Shown here one piece after another: positions 1 to 7,945 of a DNA stretch of 24,590 nucleotides. The notes under the pieces were generated by a model. It searched no databases and had not been told where the DNA came from. It saw nothing but the letters and a program-made list of their open reading frames with translations. Each line of letters opens with the position of its first letter. Within the stretch, counting starts at the first letter, position 1. Both the position numbers and the translations under genes were made by a program. Origin of the DNA: an uncultured Brachyspira sp. (GTDB lineage Bacteria > Spirochaetota > Brachyspiria > Brachyspirales > Brachyspiraceae); contig NZ_CAJTQJ010000039.1 of the NCBI RefSeq assembly GCF_910578695.1, forward strand, positions 1 through 24,590. Direction: 5' to 3'.

Positions 1-168
1 TTTTGGTATTCCATTAAATTTACGCAAATGTCTTTTTGTTTGATTCCAAAAATTCTCAATACCATTAATATGATTTTTTCTTCAGCAAATTTTTCATCGT
101 GATTAATCCTAAAATGTTGCAGAAGGCTCAGATACATCTAAAATATTATAACTACGATAAGAATCAGT
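1..168 (-). pseudogene. Degenerate ISXO2/IS1595-family transposase remnant (C-terminal part)
   Basis: Read on the minus strand, this stretch gives pieces of a DDE transposase of the ISXO2-like (IS1595) family. The first piece reads TDSYRSYNILDVSEPS (about 168-121). The second reads QHFRINHDEKFAEEK (119-75). The third reads NHINGIENFWNQTKR followed by HLRKFNGIPK and runs off the window edge at base 1. The three pieces lie in two frames: there is a one-base gain near 120 and a one-base loss in an A-run near 73-79. Stops therefore interrupt any single frame. Nothing transposase-like is visible upstream of 168, so the N-terminal half is missing. The HINGIENFW block is the characteristic conserved C-terminal motif of the family. 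The C-terminus and any terminal inverted repeat lie outside the window. Assignment rests on motif recall, not a search. Confidence 0.8.
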
Positions 169-189
169 ATTTTTATTTCAAATATAGTA

Positions 190-217
190 TTTACTATTTA
201 AAATAATAAGTTATACT
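190..217 (+). promoter_or_regulatory. Possible sigma70 promoter for the first chemoreceptor
   Basis: TTTACT (190-195), a 16-base spacer and TATACT (212-217) precede the gene at 260. Transcription would start near 224. A GCGAGG Shine-Dalgarno-like element lies at 245-250. The -35 is poor and the region is AT-rich, so chance is a real possibility. No sigma28-type flagellar promoter was seen. Confidence 0.3.
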
Positions 218-259
218 ATTTGCATTCTATTTAAGAAATAAATAGCGAGGTTCATAAGT

Positions 260-2092
260 ATGCTAAAAAATAATAAAGAATATGCTAAAAGTAATAGTTT
301 GATATTAAAATTTTTATTACCATATACGGCTATATTATTTGTAATTTGTACAGCAATATGCTTTTTGTATTTTCCGCAGTATAAAAATAGATTCATAAAT
401 GCAAATAAGTATAATGCATCTAATATATCATATAAAATAGAAAACAGCATATCTTCTATATACGGAAAAGCAAATATGTTTTTTTCATATTTAGAAAAAG
501 AAACAGATAAAGATAAATTGCTGGATATATTCAGCAATATAATAAAAAATGAACCTGATATTATAAATATATTCTATACTGATACTATACCATATAAAGA
601 CGGAGGAAGCGTATTAAATGTCGTTGGGCAATTACCTAATGATTATGATCAAACAGAAAAAGAATGGTATAAAAAAGCTGTACAATCAAGAGAAATAGTA
701 ATATCCGAGCCTTATATAGATCAATTTCTCAATTTGCTTGCAGTAACATATTCAAAAGCTATATATATTGACGGAGTGCTGCATAGCGTAGTATGTATTT
801 ATGCAGATTTCTCTAAAATAATATCAAATTCTTTGGAAGACGCTAAAAAATATAATTATAATTTAAGCATAATAAATAAAGACGGATTATATTTATTTAA
901 TGAAAATAATAATTCTATTTTAAAAGAAAATGCATTCAATAAAAAAGAACTATCTGATCATAAAAACAATATTATTAATAATAATAGTTATGAATGGATA
1001 GATAAAAAATTCTCATATTTGTCATTAAAAATTCCAAACACTGATTGGCATTTAATTGCAGAAGTATCAAATAAGGAATTAGATTCTTCTTTACTAAAAC
1101 TATTTATACTTATTGCAGCAGTATTTATAATATTATCTGCCATAGAAGCTGTGCTGGTAATATTAATAGCAACTCCGATACAAAACACATTATACAATAC
1201 TATAGAAATAATAAATTCAATGTCTAAAGGCAATTTTAATACTAAATTTAATGAAAAAGAATTAAATAAAAAAGATCAGACAGGAGATGTAATAAGGGCA
1301 CTTAATGAAATGCAGAACAAACTCGGAGATATTATACATACTATGAAAAATGATATAAACGGAATAAATAACTCTGTTAATATTATCACAAACGGAAATA
1401 TAGATTTATCCGACAGAGCCAATTCTCAGGTGAGTTCATTGGAGCAATTGACAAGCTCTATAGAATTTGTATTTTCATCATTAAAAGAAACTGCTGAAAA
1501 TGCAGGAAATGCAAAAAATATGAGTGAAAATGTATCTAATGCCACTAGAAACGGAGTAAATGCAATAAATGCGACATCAGAAAATATGACTCAAATATCA
1601 GAAGCAAGTAAAAAAATATCAGATATTACAAAGATAATAGAATCAATAGCTTTTCAAACTAATATACTAGCATTAAATGCCTCAGTAGAAGCAGCACGTG
1701 CAGGAGATCAGGGAAAAGGCTTTGCAGTAGTGGCAAGCGAAGTTAGAAACCTAGCAATTAATGTTGGAAATGCTGCAAAAGATATAACAGCAATAGCAAA
1801 TGAAACAGTAGAAAAAATAAAAAACGGAAGTGCTTCTGTTGTAGCTTCATCATATATACTTAGTCAAATAGAAAATTCTGTTAATGATGTGCTTACTTTA
1901 CTTACAGAAATATCAAGTGCCATAATAGAAGAAGAAAATAGCGTATCTGAAATTAATACTGCTGTAATAGCGATAAATAAAATCACTCAGGATACTTCAA
2001 AAATAGCAAATGACGGAGCTGATGCAAGCAGAGATGTTCTTGATAAATCTAATAATATAGTTAAGCAAGTTTCTTATTTTAACTTTAATTAA
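260..2092 (+). CDS. Methyl-accepting chemotaxis protein
   Basis: This is an inner-membrane chemoreceptor that would bind a ligand outside the membrane and control CheA/CheW inside. A first membrane segment (about residues 14-37) is followed by a periplasmic Cache-type sensor region (about 40-278). A second membrane segment lies at about 279-303, then a HAMP linker (about 304-357) and a long signalling coiled coil to residue 610. The hairpin tip IAFQTNILALNASVEAARAG (residues 463-482) is nearly perfect for the family; the next residues are DQGKGF where most receptors have EQGKGF. No C-terminal CheR/CheB-tethering pentapeptide is visible, as the protein ends SYFNFN. The start is supported by GAGG at 247-250. 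The gene stands alone, with no che or flagellar genes next to it. The ligand cannot be deduced from the sequence. Confidence 0.95.
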   Translation: MLKNNKEYAKSNSLILKFLLPYTAILFVICTAICFLYFPQYKNRFINANKYNASNISYKIENSISSIYGKANMFFSYLEKETDKDKLLDIFSNIIKNEPDIINIFYTDTIPYKDGGSVLNVVGQLPNDYDQTEKEWYKKAVQSREIVISEPYIDQFLNLLAVTYSKAIYIDGVLHSVVCIYADFSKIISNSLEDAKKYNYNLSIINKDGLYLFNENNNSILKENAFNKKELSDHKNNIINNNSYEWIDKKFSYLSLKIPNTDWHLIAEVSNKELDSSLLKLFILIAAVFIILSAIEAVLVILIATPIQNTLYNTIEIINSMSKGNFNTKFNEKELNKKDQTGDVIRALNEMQNKLGDIIHTMKNDINGINNSVNIITNGNIDLSDRANSQVSSLEQLTSSIEFVFSSLKETAENAGNAKNMSENVSNATRNGVNAINATSENMTQISEASKKISDITKIIESIAFQTNILALNASVEAARAGDQGKGFAVVASEVRNLAINVGNAAKDITAIANETVEKIKNGSASVVASSYILSQIENSVNDVLTLLTEISSAIIEEENSVSEINTAVIAINKITQDTSKIANDGADASRDVLDKSNNIVKQVSYFNFN

Positions 2093-2226
2093 TTTCTGAT
2101 TATTATTAATATAAGATTATTGATTTTTTAATTTTTATAGAATAATAATATTAAATAAATTTCAAGTATAATTTAATATTTTTAATTAACTTTTATTTTT
2201 AATTTTTTTATTACAGTAAAAAAATT

Positions 2227-2254
2227 TTGACAATTTTTTTAGTATCAGTATAAT
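2227..2254 (+). promoter_or_regulatory. Consensus sigma70 promoter directly before the RluA-type gene
   Basis: Perfect TTGACA (2227-2232), a 16-base spacer and perfect TATAAT (2249-2254). The usual start point seven bases after the -10 is base 2261, which is the A of the ATG start codon. No Shine-Dalgarno sequence separates the two, so the transcript is predicted to be leaderless. Confidence 0.65.
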
Positions 2255-2260
2255 CATACT

Positions 2261-3337
2261 ATGAGAAAGAAAAAAAATAAACTGAATGAAAATATAGAAG
2301 AATTATATAAAAAATCTGTAATAAGAAAATGCAAAATAGAAGAAGATATTAAAGAAAATACAAGATTAGATAAATATATGGGAGACAGATTTTCTTATTA
2401 TTCAAGAAATAAATGGCAGGATTTGATAGGACAAGGTTTAGTTCTTTTAAATAATGAAAAAATAAAATATACAAGAACAGTAAAAAAGGGAGATGAAATA
2501 GCTTATCATATAATAGGAATGAAAGAGCCTGATGTAAATAAAGATGTTTCTATAATATATGATGACGGAGATTTAATTATAGCAAATAAACCTGCCGACT
2601 TACCAGTTATACCTTCAGGAAAATACTATCATAATACGCTTCATACTATAGTAAAAAATATGCTAGGCTGCAATATAAATATGCTCAATAGAATAGACAG
2701 AGAAACAAGCGGCTGCATAGTTCTTTCAAGAAGCAGTAAAACAGCCTCAAATTTCTGTGCTATGCTTGCAGGAAGAAATATAATAAAAAGAAATATAATA
2801 AATACAACAGAAAGAAATATAAATGAAAAGCAGTATAAAAAAAACTCAATAAAAAAAACTTATATTGCTGTAGTAGAAAATGCATCTAATATAGAAGATA
2901 ATTTTATCGTAGAAGGCTATATGCTTGAAAGCGGACATAAATATTATAGAAGATTTCAAACACTTCATAAAGAAAATATAGAAAGCTCTAAATATTCAAA
3001 AACAGCTTTCAAAACTATAAAGAAAATAGATGATTATGCTATTGTTATGGCTAGGATATATACAGGAAGAATGCATCAGATTAGAGTTCATTTATATTCC
3101 AAAGGATTATTTATGCTGGGAGATAAGATATATGGTAAATACGGACCTAAAGTGTTTGATGATTTTATAGAAAAAGGCATTATACCAGAAAATTTTTTTC
3201 CTAGACAGGCTTTGCATGCATACAGTCTTGAATTTAATCACCCAATCACTAATGAAAAGATAAAAGTAAAAGCTCCATTACCCAAAGATTTAAAAGAACT
3301 CATAAAAAAAATAAAGAATAATTCAAAAAACAAGTAA
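2261..3337 (+). CDS. RluA-family pseudouridine synthase with S4 domain
   Basis: It probably isomerises specific uridines in rRNA (RluC/RluD-type enzymes modify 23S rRNA). An S4 RNA-binding domain (about residues 35-85, starting TRLDKYMGD) follows a Lys-rich N-terminal tail. The catalytic domain has LNRIDRETSG (142-151), with the nucleophile aspartate at residue 146. Most family members read HRLDxxTSG, so His is replaced by Asn and Leu by Ile here. The second signature is GRMHQIRVHL, followed by GDKIYG. A basic, Asn-rich insert lies between the two motifs (about residues 170-205). Residue 1 is set by the only usable start: a stop precedes it in frame at 2240-2242, and the next ATG is inside the S4 domain. 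The target uridine is not predictable. Confidence 0.9.
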   Translation: MRKKKNKLNENIEELYKKSVIRKCKIEEDIKENTRLDKYMGDRFSYYSRNKWQDLIGQGLVLLNNEKIKYTRTVKKGDEIAYHIIGMKEPDVNKDVSIIYDDGDLIIANKPADLPVIPSGKYYHNTLHTIVKNMLGCNINMLNRIDRETSGCIVLSRSSKTASNFCAMLAGRNIIKRNIINTTERNINEKQYKKNSIKKTYIAVVENASNIEDNFIVEGYMLESGHKYYRRFQTLHKENIESSKYSKTAFKTIKKIDDYAIVMARIYTGRMHQIRVHLYSKGLFMLGDKIYGKYGPKVFDDFIEKGIIPENFFPRQALHAYSLEFNHPITNEKIKVKAPLPKDLKELIKKIKNNSKNK

Positions 3338-3370
3338 CATAATATATAAATTATATATTAACTTAAAATA

Positions 3371-3404
3371 AAAGCGGCAAAATAAATAAAAATACTGCCG
3401 CTTT
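3371..3404. terminator. Bidirectional intrinsic terminator between convergent genes
   Basis: AAAGCGGCA (3371-3379) pairs perfectly with TGCCGCTTT (3396-3404) around a 16-base AT-rich loop. T-rich sequence follows the stem on both strands (CTTTATTTAT on plus, GCTTTTATTTTAAG on minus). It sits between the ends of the RluA-type gene and purB and should serve both. Confidence 0.85.
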
Positions 3405-3417
3405 ATTTATGATTTAA

Positions 3418-4710
3418 TTATATTGCGAACCTTTTCATTATAATATCAATATTTCTTAAATAGTATGCATAATCAAAGCAGTCATCAATTTCCTTAGAGC
3501 TTAAATATTTTGTTATATCTTCATCTTTATGTACATTATCTTTAAAATCTTCATTATTAAGCCATCTTTTCATTGCATTTCTTTGAACCCATCTGTAAGC
3601 ATTATCTCTGTCAATACCTTTATTAACTAAACTTATAAGTATTCTCTGACTGAATATTAAACCGCCCGTCTTTTCAATATTAGCTTTCATAGCTTCAGGA
3701 TATATTAAAAGTTTATCTACTATATCTATAAATTTATTAACAGCATAATCAACTGCAATTGTAGAATCTGGAAGTATAACTCTCTCTACAGATGAATGAC
3801 TTATATCTCTTTCATGCCAAAGAGTAATATCTTCCATAGAAGCTAATGCATTTCCCCTTACAATTCTTGCTAAACCTGATATTCTTTCGCAGGTTATAGG
3901 ATTTCTTTTATGAGGCATAGCTGATGAGCCTTTTTGCTTTTCGCTGAAATATTCTTCTGCTTCTCTGATATCTGTTCTTTGAAGATTTCTAATCTCAGTA
4001 GCGAATTTCTCTAATGAGCTTGCCACTATTGCCAAAGTTGTAAGATACTGTGCATGTCTGTCCCTTTGTATTATTTGAGTGGAAACTCTGTCCGCTTCTA
4101 TTTCCAATTTTTTACAAACGATTTCTTCTATTCTAGGATCAATATTGCTGTAAGTACCAACTGCCCCTGAAAGTTTGCCTACAGAAACCTGCTTTTTAGC
4201 CTCCTCTACCCTTTTGATATTTCTTTCATTTTCATCATACCATAATATGAATTTCAAACCCAATGTCATAGGCTCTGCATGTATGCCATGTGTTCTTCCT
4301 ATACAAGGAGTATATTTATGCTCTTTTGCCCTTCTTAATAAAACCTCTGATAATCTTTTCAAATCATCTAATATTATTTCTGCAGATTTTTTCATCATCA
4401 CAGCCAATGCAGTATCTTTTACATCGCTTGAGGTTAATCCTTTATGTATATACTGTCCGCCCTCGCCTACATTCTCCTGAACAGCAGTTACAAATGATAT
4501 TATATCATGATTAGTTTCTTTCTCTATTTCTGCAATTCTCTCTACTGTAAAAGATGCTTTTTCTTTAATATTTTTTACAGCCTCCTCTGGAATCTCACCT
4601 ATTTCAGCCATAGCCTCGCATGCAGCAATCTCAACATCAAGCATTACCTGAAATTCATTTTGCAAGCTCCAAAGTTCGCCCATTTCTTTTCTAGTATATC
4701 TTTTTATCAT
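3418..4710 (-). CDS. purB: Adenylosuccinate lyase
   Basis: PurB is cytoplasmic and catalyses two steps of purine synthesis: SAICAR to AICAR plus fumarate, and adenylosuccinate to AMP plus fumarate. The length (430 residues) is typical of the bacterial short form. The fumarase/aspartase superfamily signature SSAMPHKRNP is present, with the catalytic-loop serines at 262-263. The TSSDVKDTA block and GRTHGIHAEP (with the active-site His) are also intact. The start is supported by AAAGGA nine bases upstream. It appears monocistronic, with its own promoter at 4742-4770 and a strong terminator downstream; no other purine genes are nearby. Confidence 0.97.
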   Translation of the reverse strand: MIKRYTRKEMGELWSLQNEFQVMLDVEIAACEAMAEIGEIPEEAVKNIKEKASFTVERIAEIEKETNHDIISFVTAVQENVGEGGQYIHKGLTSSDVKDTALAVMMKKSAEIILDDLKRLSEVLLRRAKEHKYTPCIGRTHGIHAEPMTLGLKFILWYDENERNIKRVEEAKKQVSVGKLSGAVGTYSNIDPRIEEIVCKKLEIEADRVSTQIIQRDRHAQYLTTLAIVASSLEKFATEIRNLQRTDIREAEEYFSEKQKGSSAMPHKRNPITCERISGLARIVRGNALASMEDITLWHERDISHSSVERVILPDSTIAVDYAVNKFIDIVDKLLIYPEAMKANIEKTGGLIFSQRILISLVNKGIDRDNAYRWVQRNAMKRWLNNEDFKDNVHKDEDITKYLSSKEIDDCFDYAYYLRNIDIIMKRFAI

Positions 4711-4741
4711 AAATTATTATCCTTTTATAATATATAAAATC

Positions 4742-4770
4742 ATTATAGATAGAATTATAATTTATTTCAA
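4742..4770 (-). promoter_or_regulatory. Sigma70 promoter for purB
   Basis: On the minus strand TTGAAA (4770-4765), a 17-base spacer and TATAAT (4747-4742). The predicted transcript starts near 4735 and leaves a leader of about 25 bases that holds the AAAGGA ribosome site. The leader is too short for a purine riboswitch. Confidence 0.65.
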
Positions 4771-4854
4771 TTATTTTTTGAAAAGTTCTAATATGCATAA
4801 TCTAATAAAGTTATTAATGCGATATAATATAAATCAATATAAAAAAAACTATTT

Positions 4855-5745
4855 TTATATTTTAGATATTACTCTTATATTTTCACCATAAGACCATATA
4901 TCATTATTATTTTTATAGTCAGTAAATGATAAGCTTGGAAAAGTAAATGTTTTTAAAGCAAAAATAGAAAAAGAAAAGAAATTATTTATATTTGGAAAAC
5001 TTCCTTCTAATATATTTGCTCTTAATTTTTCATTATTTACAGAAACTTTATAATTGCTGTAATTACATTCTATAATATCAAAATCAGATTCTTTTATAAA
5101 CTTTATTAAATTATCTTTATTAAAATTAATGATATGCTCTGTAGATAAATACCTCATAAGCATTTCATAACTGCATTGATTAGCCATAGGAGAATTAGGA
5201 ACTTCTATATAAAGATGCCCGCCACATTTAAGCATATCTTTTATTTTATACAATATTTTTGAAGCTTCTTTAAAATGCTCTATAACATGCGAAAGTATTA
5301 TAATATCATATTTATTATCACTTTCTAAAAAATTAGATTCAAGATTAATATCATACTTTTTTTTAGCATAATATCTAGCATTATCATTAAGCTCATAACC
5401 ATAAACATCGCTGCCGTTTTTTTTGAAAATACTTAATAACAAACCGTCAAAAGCACCAATTTCGCATACCTTTTTATTTCTGCAGTCTATATATTTTTTT
5501 ATAAAGCTGAATTGAGAAATACTTCTGGCATAACGCATTTTGCTTTTTGCTGCTTCAAATATTTTATTTTTTATATTATTATGATATTCATTTTTATATA
5601 AAAAATAAATTTCTTCATCAGAAGGCAATTCTATAAAATACAAAAGACAATCATTGCATTGATAAACTTTTTTATCATTCTGCCATATATTTTTTATGAT
5701 TCCTATTTCTGTATAATTACTGCTTTTGCAAACTTCGCATATCAT
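4855..5745 (-). CDS. Class I SAM-dependent methyltransferase with N-terminal zinc-finger
   Basis: The N-terminus has two CxxC pairs (Cys3/Cys6 and Cys30/Cys33), the zinc-binding module often fused to methyltransferases of sugar or natural-product pathways. The SAM fold follows: motif I CEIGAFDGLL (about residue 92), an acidic strand end GYELND, then DIIILSHVIEHF and GGHLYIEVPN, matching the Methyltransf_23 pattern. The substrate is unknown. The gene starts only eight bases after the nusA stop, with no clear Shine-Dalgarno, so it is probably translated by coupling within the rimP-nusA operon. That position makes a role near translation or RNA conceivable, but the family more often acts on sugars. 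A related paralogue lies at 16709-17509. Confidence 0.85.
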   Translation of the reverse strand: MICEVCKSSNYTEIGIIKNIWQNDKKVYQCNDCLLYFIELPSDEEIYFLYKNEYHNNIKNKIFEAAKSKMRYARSISQFSFIKKYIDCRNKKVCEIGAFDGLLLSIFKKNGSDVYGYELNDNARYYAKKKYDINLESNFLESDNKYDIIILSHVIEHFKEASKILYKIKDMLKCGGHLYIEVPNSPMANQCSYEMLMRYLSTEHIINFNKDNLIKFIKESDFDIIECNYSNYKVSVNNEKLRANILEGSFPNINNFFSFSIFALKTFTFPSLSFTDYKNNNDIWSYGENIRVISKI

Positions 5746-5753
5746 ATACTAAA

Positions 5754-7247
5754 TTATTCAAAAGAAAGTTCAATACCGCATTTAGGACATTTAGTCATAT
5801 CTTCAGTTATACTTGAACCGCAATTAGGACATTCATAAACTTCTATCTCTTCAACAATATCTTCTGAAGTAGTTTCATATTCATCTCCTGAAGTTTCTAC
5901 TACTTCAACAACTTCTTTCATTACAGACATCAGATTATCAGCTGTTTCTTTTTCTAAATTAGTTTTTTCTATAATATCTTCAACAGACATATTATATAAT
6001 TCTTCTATGGAATTAATATTATTATCTATAAGAGTTTTAATAACAGCTTCATCAATACCCTCTAAAGAATATAAATTACTTTCAAATACTTCAGCCGTTT
6101 CTGCTTCCTCATTAGGATATTCAATTTCTTCAGTATTTTCAGAAAAGATTTGATTAAGAGGAACTATATCTTTCAATAATTCAGGATTTTCTTTAATATC
6201 AGATTCCGTTTTTATATCAAAATAATATCCAGTAAGCTTAGAAGCAAGTTTAACATTATAGCCGCTTTTTCCTAAAGCAAGAGAAAGCTGTTCATCTGGT
6301 ATAATAATCATAGCCTCTTTCTTTTCGGCATCGGTAATAATAATTCTAATAGGCTTTGCAGGAGTTATAGCCTCTGCAATATATTCTCTAATATCTTTTG
6401 ACCATTTTACAACATCTATTTTTTCACCTTCTATCTCTTTGATTATAGACTGTATGCGTATACCCTTCTGACCAATACATGCACCTATAGGGTCAACTTC
6501 AGGTTTATTTGATACCACAGCAACTTTTATTTTTAAACCGGGCTGTCTTACCACATTCTTAATTTCTATAGTACCGTCAGCAATTTCAGGTATTTCTAAT
6601 TCAAATAATTTTTTTATAAAATCAGGCTTAGTCCTAGTAAGTAATATTTTAGTAGGAATATCTTTATTAGTTTTTTCATCTTTACCGCCCTCAACCTTAT
6701 ATATATAGGCTCTTATTCTATCGCCTGCTGTATAATGCTCGCGAGGAGATTGATCATTCTTCTTCAATTCGCCTTCTGTCTTTCCTAAATTTACATAAAT
6801 AGTTCCTCTATGCTCTCTTTGGAAATATCCATTCACAAGCTGATTTTCTCTTCTTTTAAACTCTTTAAATATGATATATTTTTCAATCTCAGAAATCTTT
6901 TGAAAAAAAGCAGTTCTTGCTACAGTACTTTCTATTCTTCCGAATGCCTCCACCTGATCAACTAATATTAAAACTTCATCTCCCAAATTAATATCCTGAT
7001 CCAATTTCTTAGCTTCTTCTAAAGATATCTCTTTATTTTTATCATTAACTTCTTCTACAACATTAGATGCTTTATATACAGTAGGATTATTTTTATTATC
7101 AAAATGTATATGAAAATTTATATCTTGACCATATTTCTTTTTTAAAGCCAAAATCATAGTAGATTCTATAACTTCTTTTAAAAGTTCTACACTAATATCC
7201 TTTTCATCGGATAGCTGCTGTAAATAAGTTCCAACATTTTCAAACAT
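5754..7247 (-). CDS. nusA: Transcription termination/antitermination factor NusA with C-terminal zinc ribbon
   Basis: NusA binds RNA polymerase and nascent RNA, promoting pausing and intrinsic termination. The order is: N-terminal polymerase-binding domain (about 1-125), S1 domain (about 135-200), KH1 with IGACIGQKGIRIQ, and KH2 with ALGKSGYNVKLASK. A single helix-hairpin-helix repeat (about 390-450, starting LYSLEGIDEAVI) and an acidic linker follow. The tail carries Cys473, Cys476, Cys487 and Cys490 in ECPNCG...KCPKCG, a rubredoxin-type zinc ribbon that I do not associate with NusA. The length (497) resembles E. coli NusA although only one AR-like repeat is seen. AAGGAG lies eight bases before the ATG. 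It follows rimP by 29 bases. Confidence 0.96.
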   Translation of the reverse strand: MFENVGTYLQQLSDEKDISVELLKEVIESTMILALKKKYGQDINFHIHFDNKNNPTVYKASNVVEEVNDKNKEISLEEAKKLDQDINLGDEVLILVDQVEAFGRIESTVARTAFFQKISEIEKYIIFKEFKRRENQLVNGYFQREHRGTIYVNLGKTEGELKKNDQSPREHYTAGDRIRAYIYKVEGGKDEKTNKDIPTKILLTRTKPDFIKKLFELEIPEIADGTIEIKNVVRQPGLKIKVAVVSNKPEVDPIGACIGQKGIRIQSIIKEIEGEKIDVVKWSKDIREYIAEAITPAKPIRIIITDAEKKEAMIIIPDEQLSLALGKSGYNVKLASKLTGYYFDIKTESDIKENPELLKDIVPLNQIFSENTEEIEYPNEEAETAEVFESNLYSLEGIDEAVIKTLIDNNINSIEELYNMSVEDIIEKTNLEKETADNLMSVMKEVVEVVETSGDEYETTSEDIVEEIEVYECPNCGSSITEDMTKCPKCGIELSFE

Positions 7248-7276
7248 TTTGATTACTCCTTTTTATTTTTTATAAA

Positions 7277-7846
7277 TCATATAGATAATCTTGATTTTAT
7301 AATATCGCTTTTTAATATTTTAATATTTTTTTCATCAATAATATTATTCTCATCAAAAACAGTTATAATAATATAATCATCTTTAGCCTCTTTCAATACT
7401 GCAGAAACTGTAATAAATTTCTCTCCGTCTTTATATTTTATTTTTATAGGCATATCTTCAAATAATTCATACCTATCATTAAATTTCCATCTAAATCCTG
7501 CAGAAGAAACCGTAATAATATAATCTCCCTCATCATAACCATTAGATTTGATGCTTTTTTGTATTAATCTTGTAGTCTCTATGCAATGGCTATGAGATAC
7601 ACTTTCTTTCTTTCTAAAAATTACGGCATAAACTTTCTTATTATCAGAAATACATCTCACTTTCAAATCAAGCAGATATATACCGTTTTTTTCTAAAATA
7701 GATTTTATTTCATTAAATAATAAAGCTTCATCTATTATATTATTATTTTTTATATTATTATATTTATTTAATTTATTTTTTAGCTTCTTTTTTTTAGGCT
7801 CTCTGCCGTATTCTTTTTGTTTTTGAGGTCTGCTTTTATTATTCAT
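7277..7846 (-). CDS. rimP: Ribosome maturation factor RimP
   Basis: RimP assists 30S subunit maturation in the cytoplasm. The identity rests on the family block EGDYIITVSSAGF, a variant of the usual DYxLEVSSPG, followed by FEDMPIKIKYKDG, and on its position directly upstream of nusA, as in most bacteria. At 189 residues it is longer than usual because of a basic, Lys/Asn-rich N-terminal tail of about 38 residues. That tail is absent from typical RimP and may bind rRNA. The ATG at 7846 has no nearby Shine-Dalgarno sequence; the closest AGGA is over 20 bases away. Expression is probably controlled through the leader terminator at 7881-7928. Confidence 0.9.
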   Translation of the reverse strand: MNNKSRPQKQKEYGREPKKKKLKNKLNKYNNIKNNNIIDEALLFNEIKSILEKNGIYLLDLKVRCISDNKKVYAVIFRKKESVSHSHCIETTRLIQKSIKSNGYDEGDYIITVSSAGFRWKFNDRYELFEDMPIKIKYKDGEKFITVSAVLKEAKDDYIIITVFDENNIIDEKNIKILKSDIIKSRLSI

Positions 7847-7880
7847 ACAAATCTGTTTTATAATATTTTCCTAATATATA

Positions 7881-7928
7881 AAAAAAAGAGTGTCGGCTTC
7901 TTCTATAATATAAAAACCAACGCCCTTC
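7881..7928 (-). terminator. Intrinsic terminator in the rimP-nusA leader (candidate attenuator)
   Basis: On the minus strand GGGCGTTGG (7925-7917) pairs with CCGACACTC (7896-7888) with one C-A mismatch and two G-U pairs. The stem can extend outward with AAG/TTT and inward through the T-run. Seven Ts follow immediately (7887-7881). The hairpin lies about 20-60 bases after the predicted start point and about 35 bases before rimP. No gene upstream on this strand ends here, so it must act on rimP-nusA transcripts or end a short RNA. Confidence 0.6.
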
Positions 7929-7945
7929 ATTACAAATATTTTCGG

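Noticed and set aside
211..537. Open frame of 108 codons on the minus strand over the start of the first chemoreceptor
   Set aside because: It overlaps a clear chemoreceptor coding region, is hydrophobic only because it mirrors the membrane segment, and has no homology or ribosome site that I can see.
2093..2260. Possible terminator of the first chemoreceptor (ATTATTATT/AATAATAAT arms)
   Set aside because: The loop would be about 30 bases, the stem is A-T only and there is no T-run placed right after it.
4175..4737. Three overlapping plus-strand open frames inside purB
   Set aside because: They are antisense to a fully conserved purB sequence and have no coding character.
4711..4854. Possible purine riboswitch upstream of purB
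   Set aside because: The predicted leader is only about 25 bases and no conserved aptamer core is visible.
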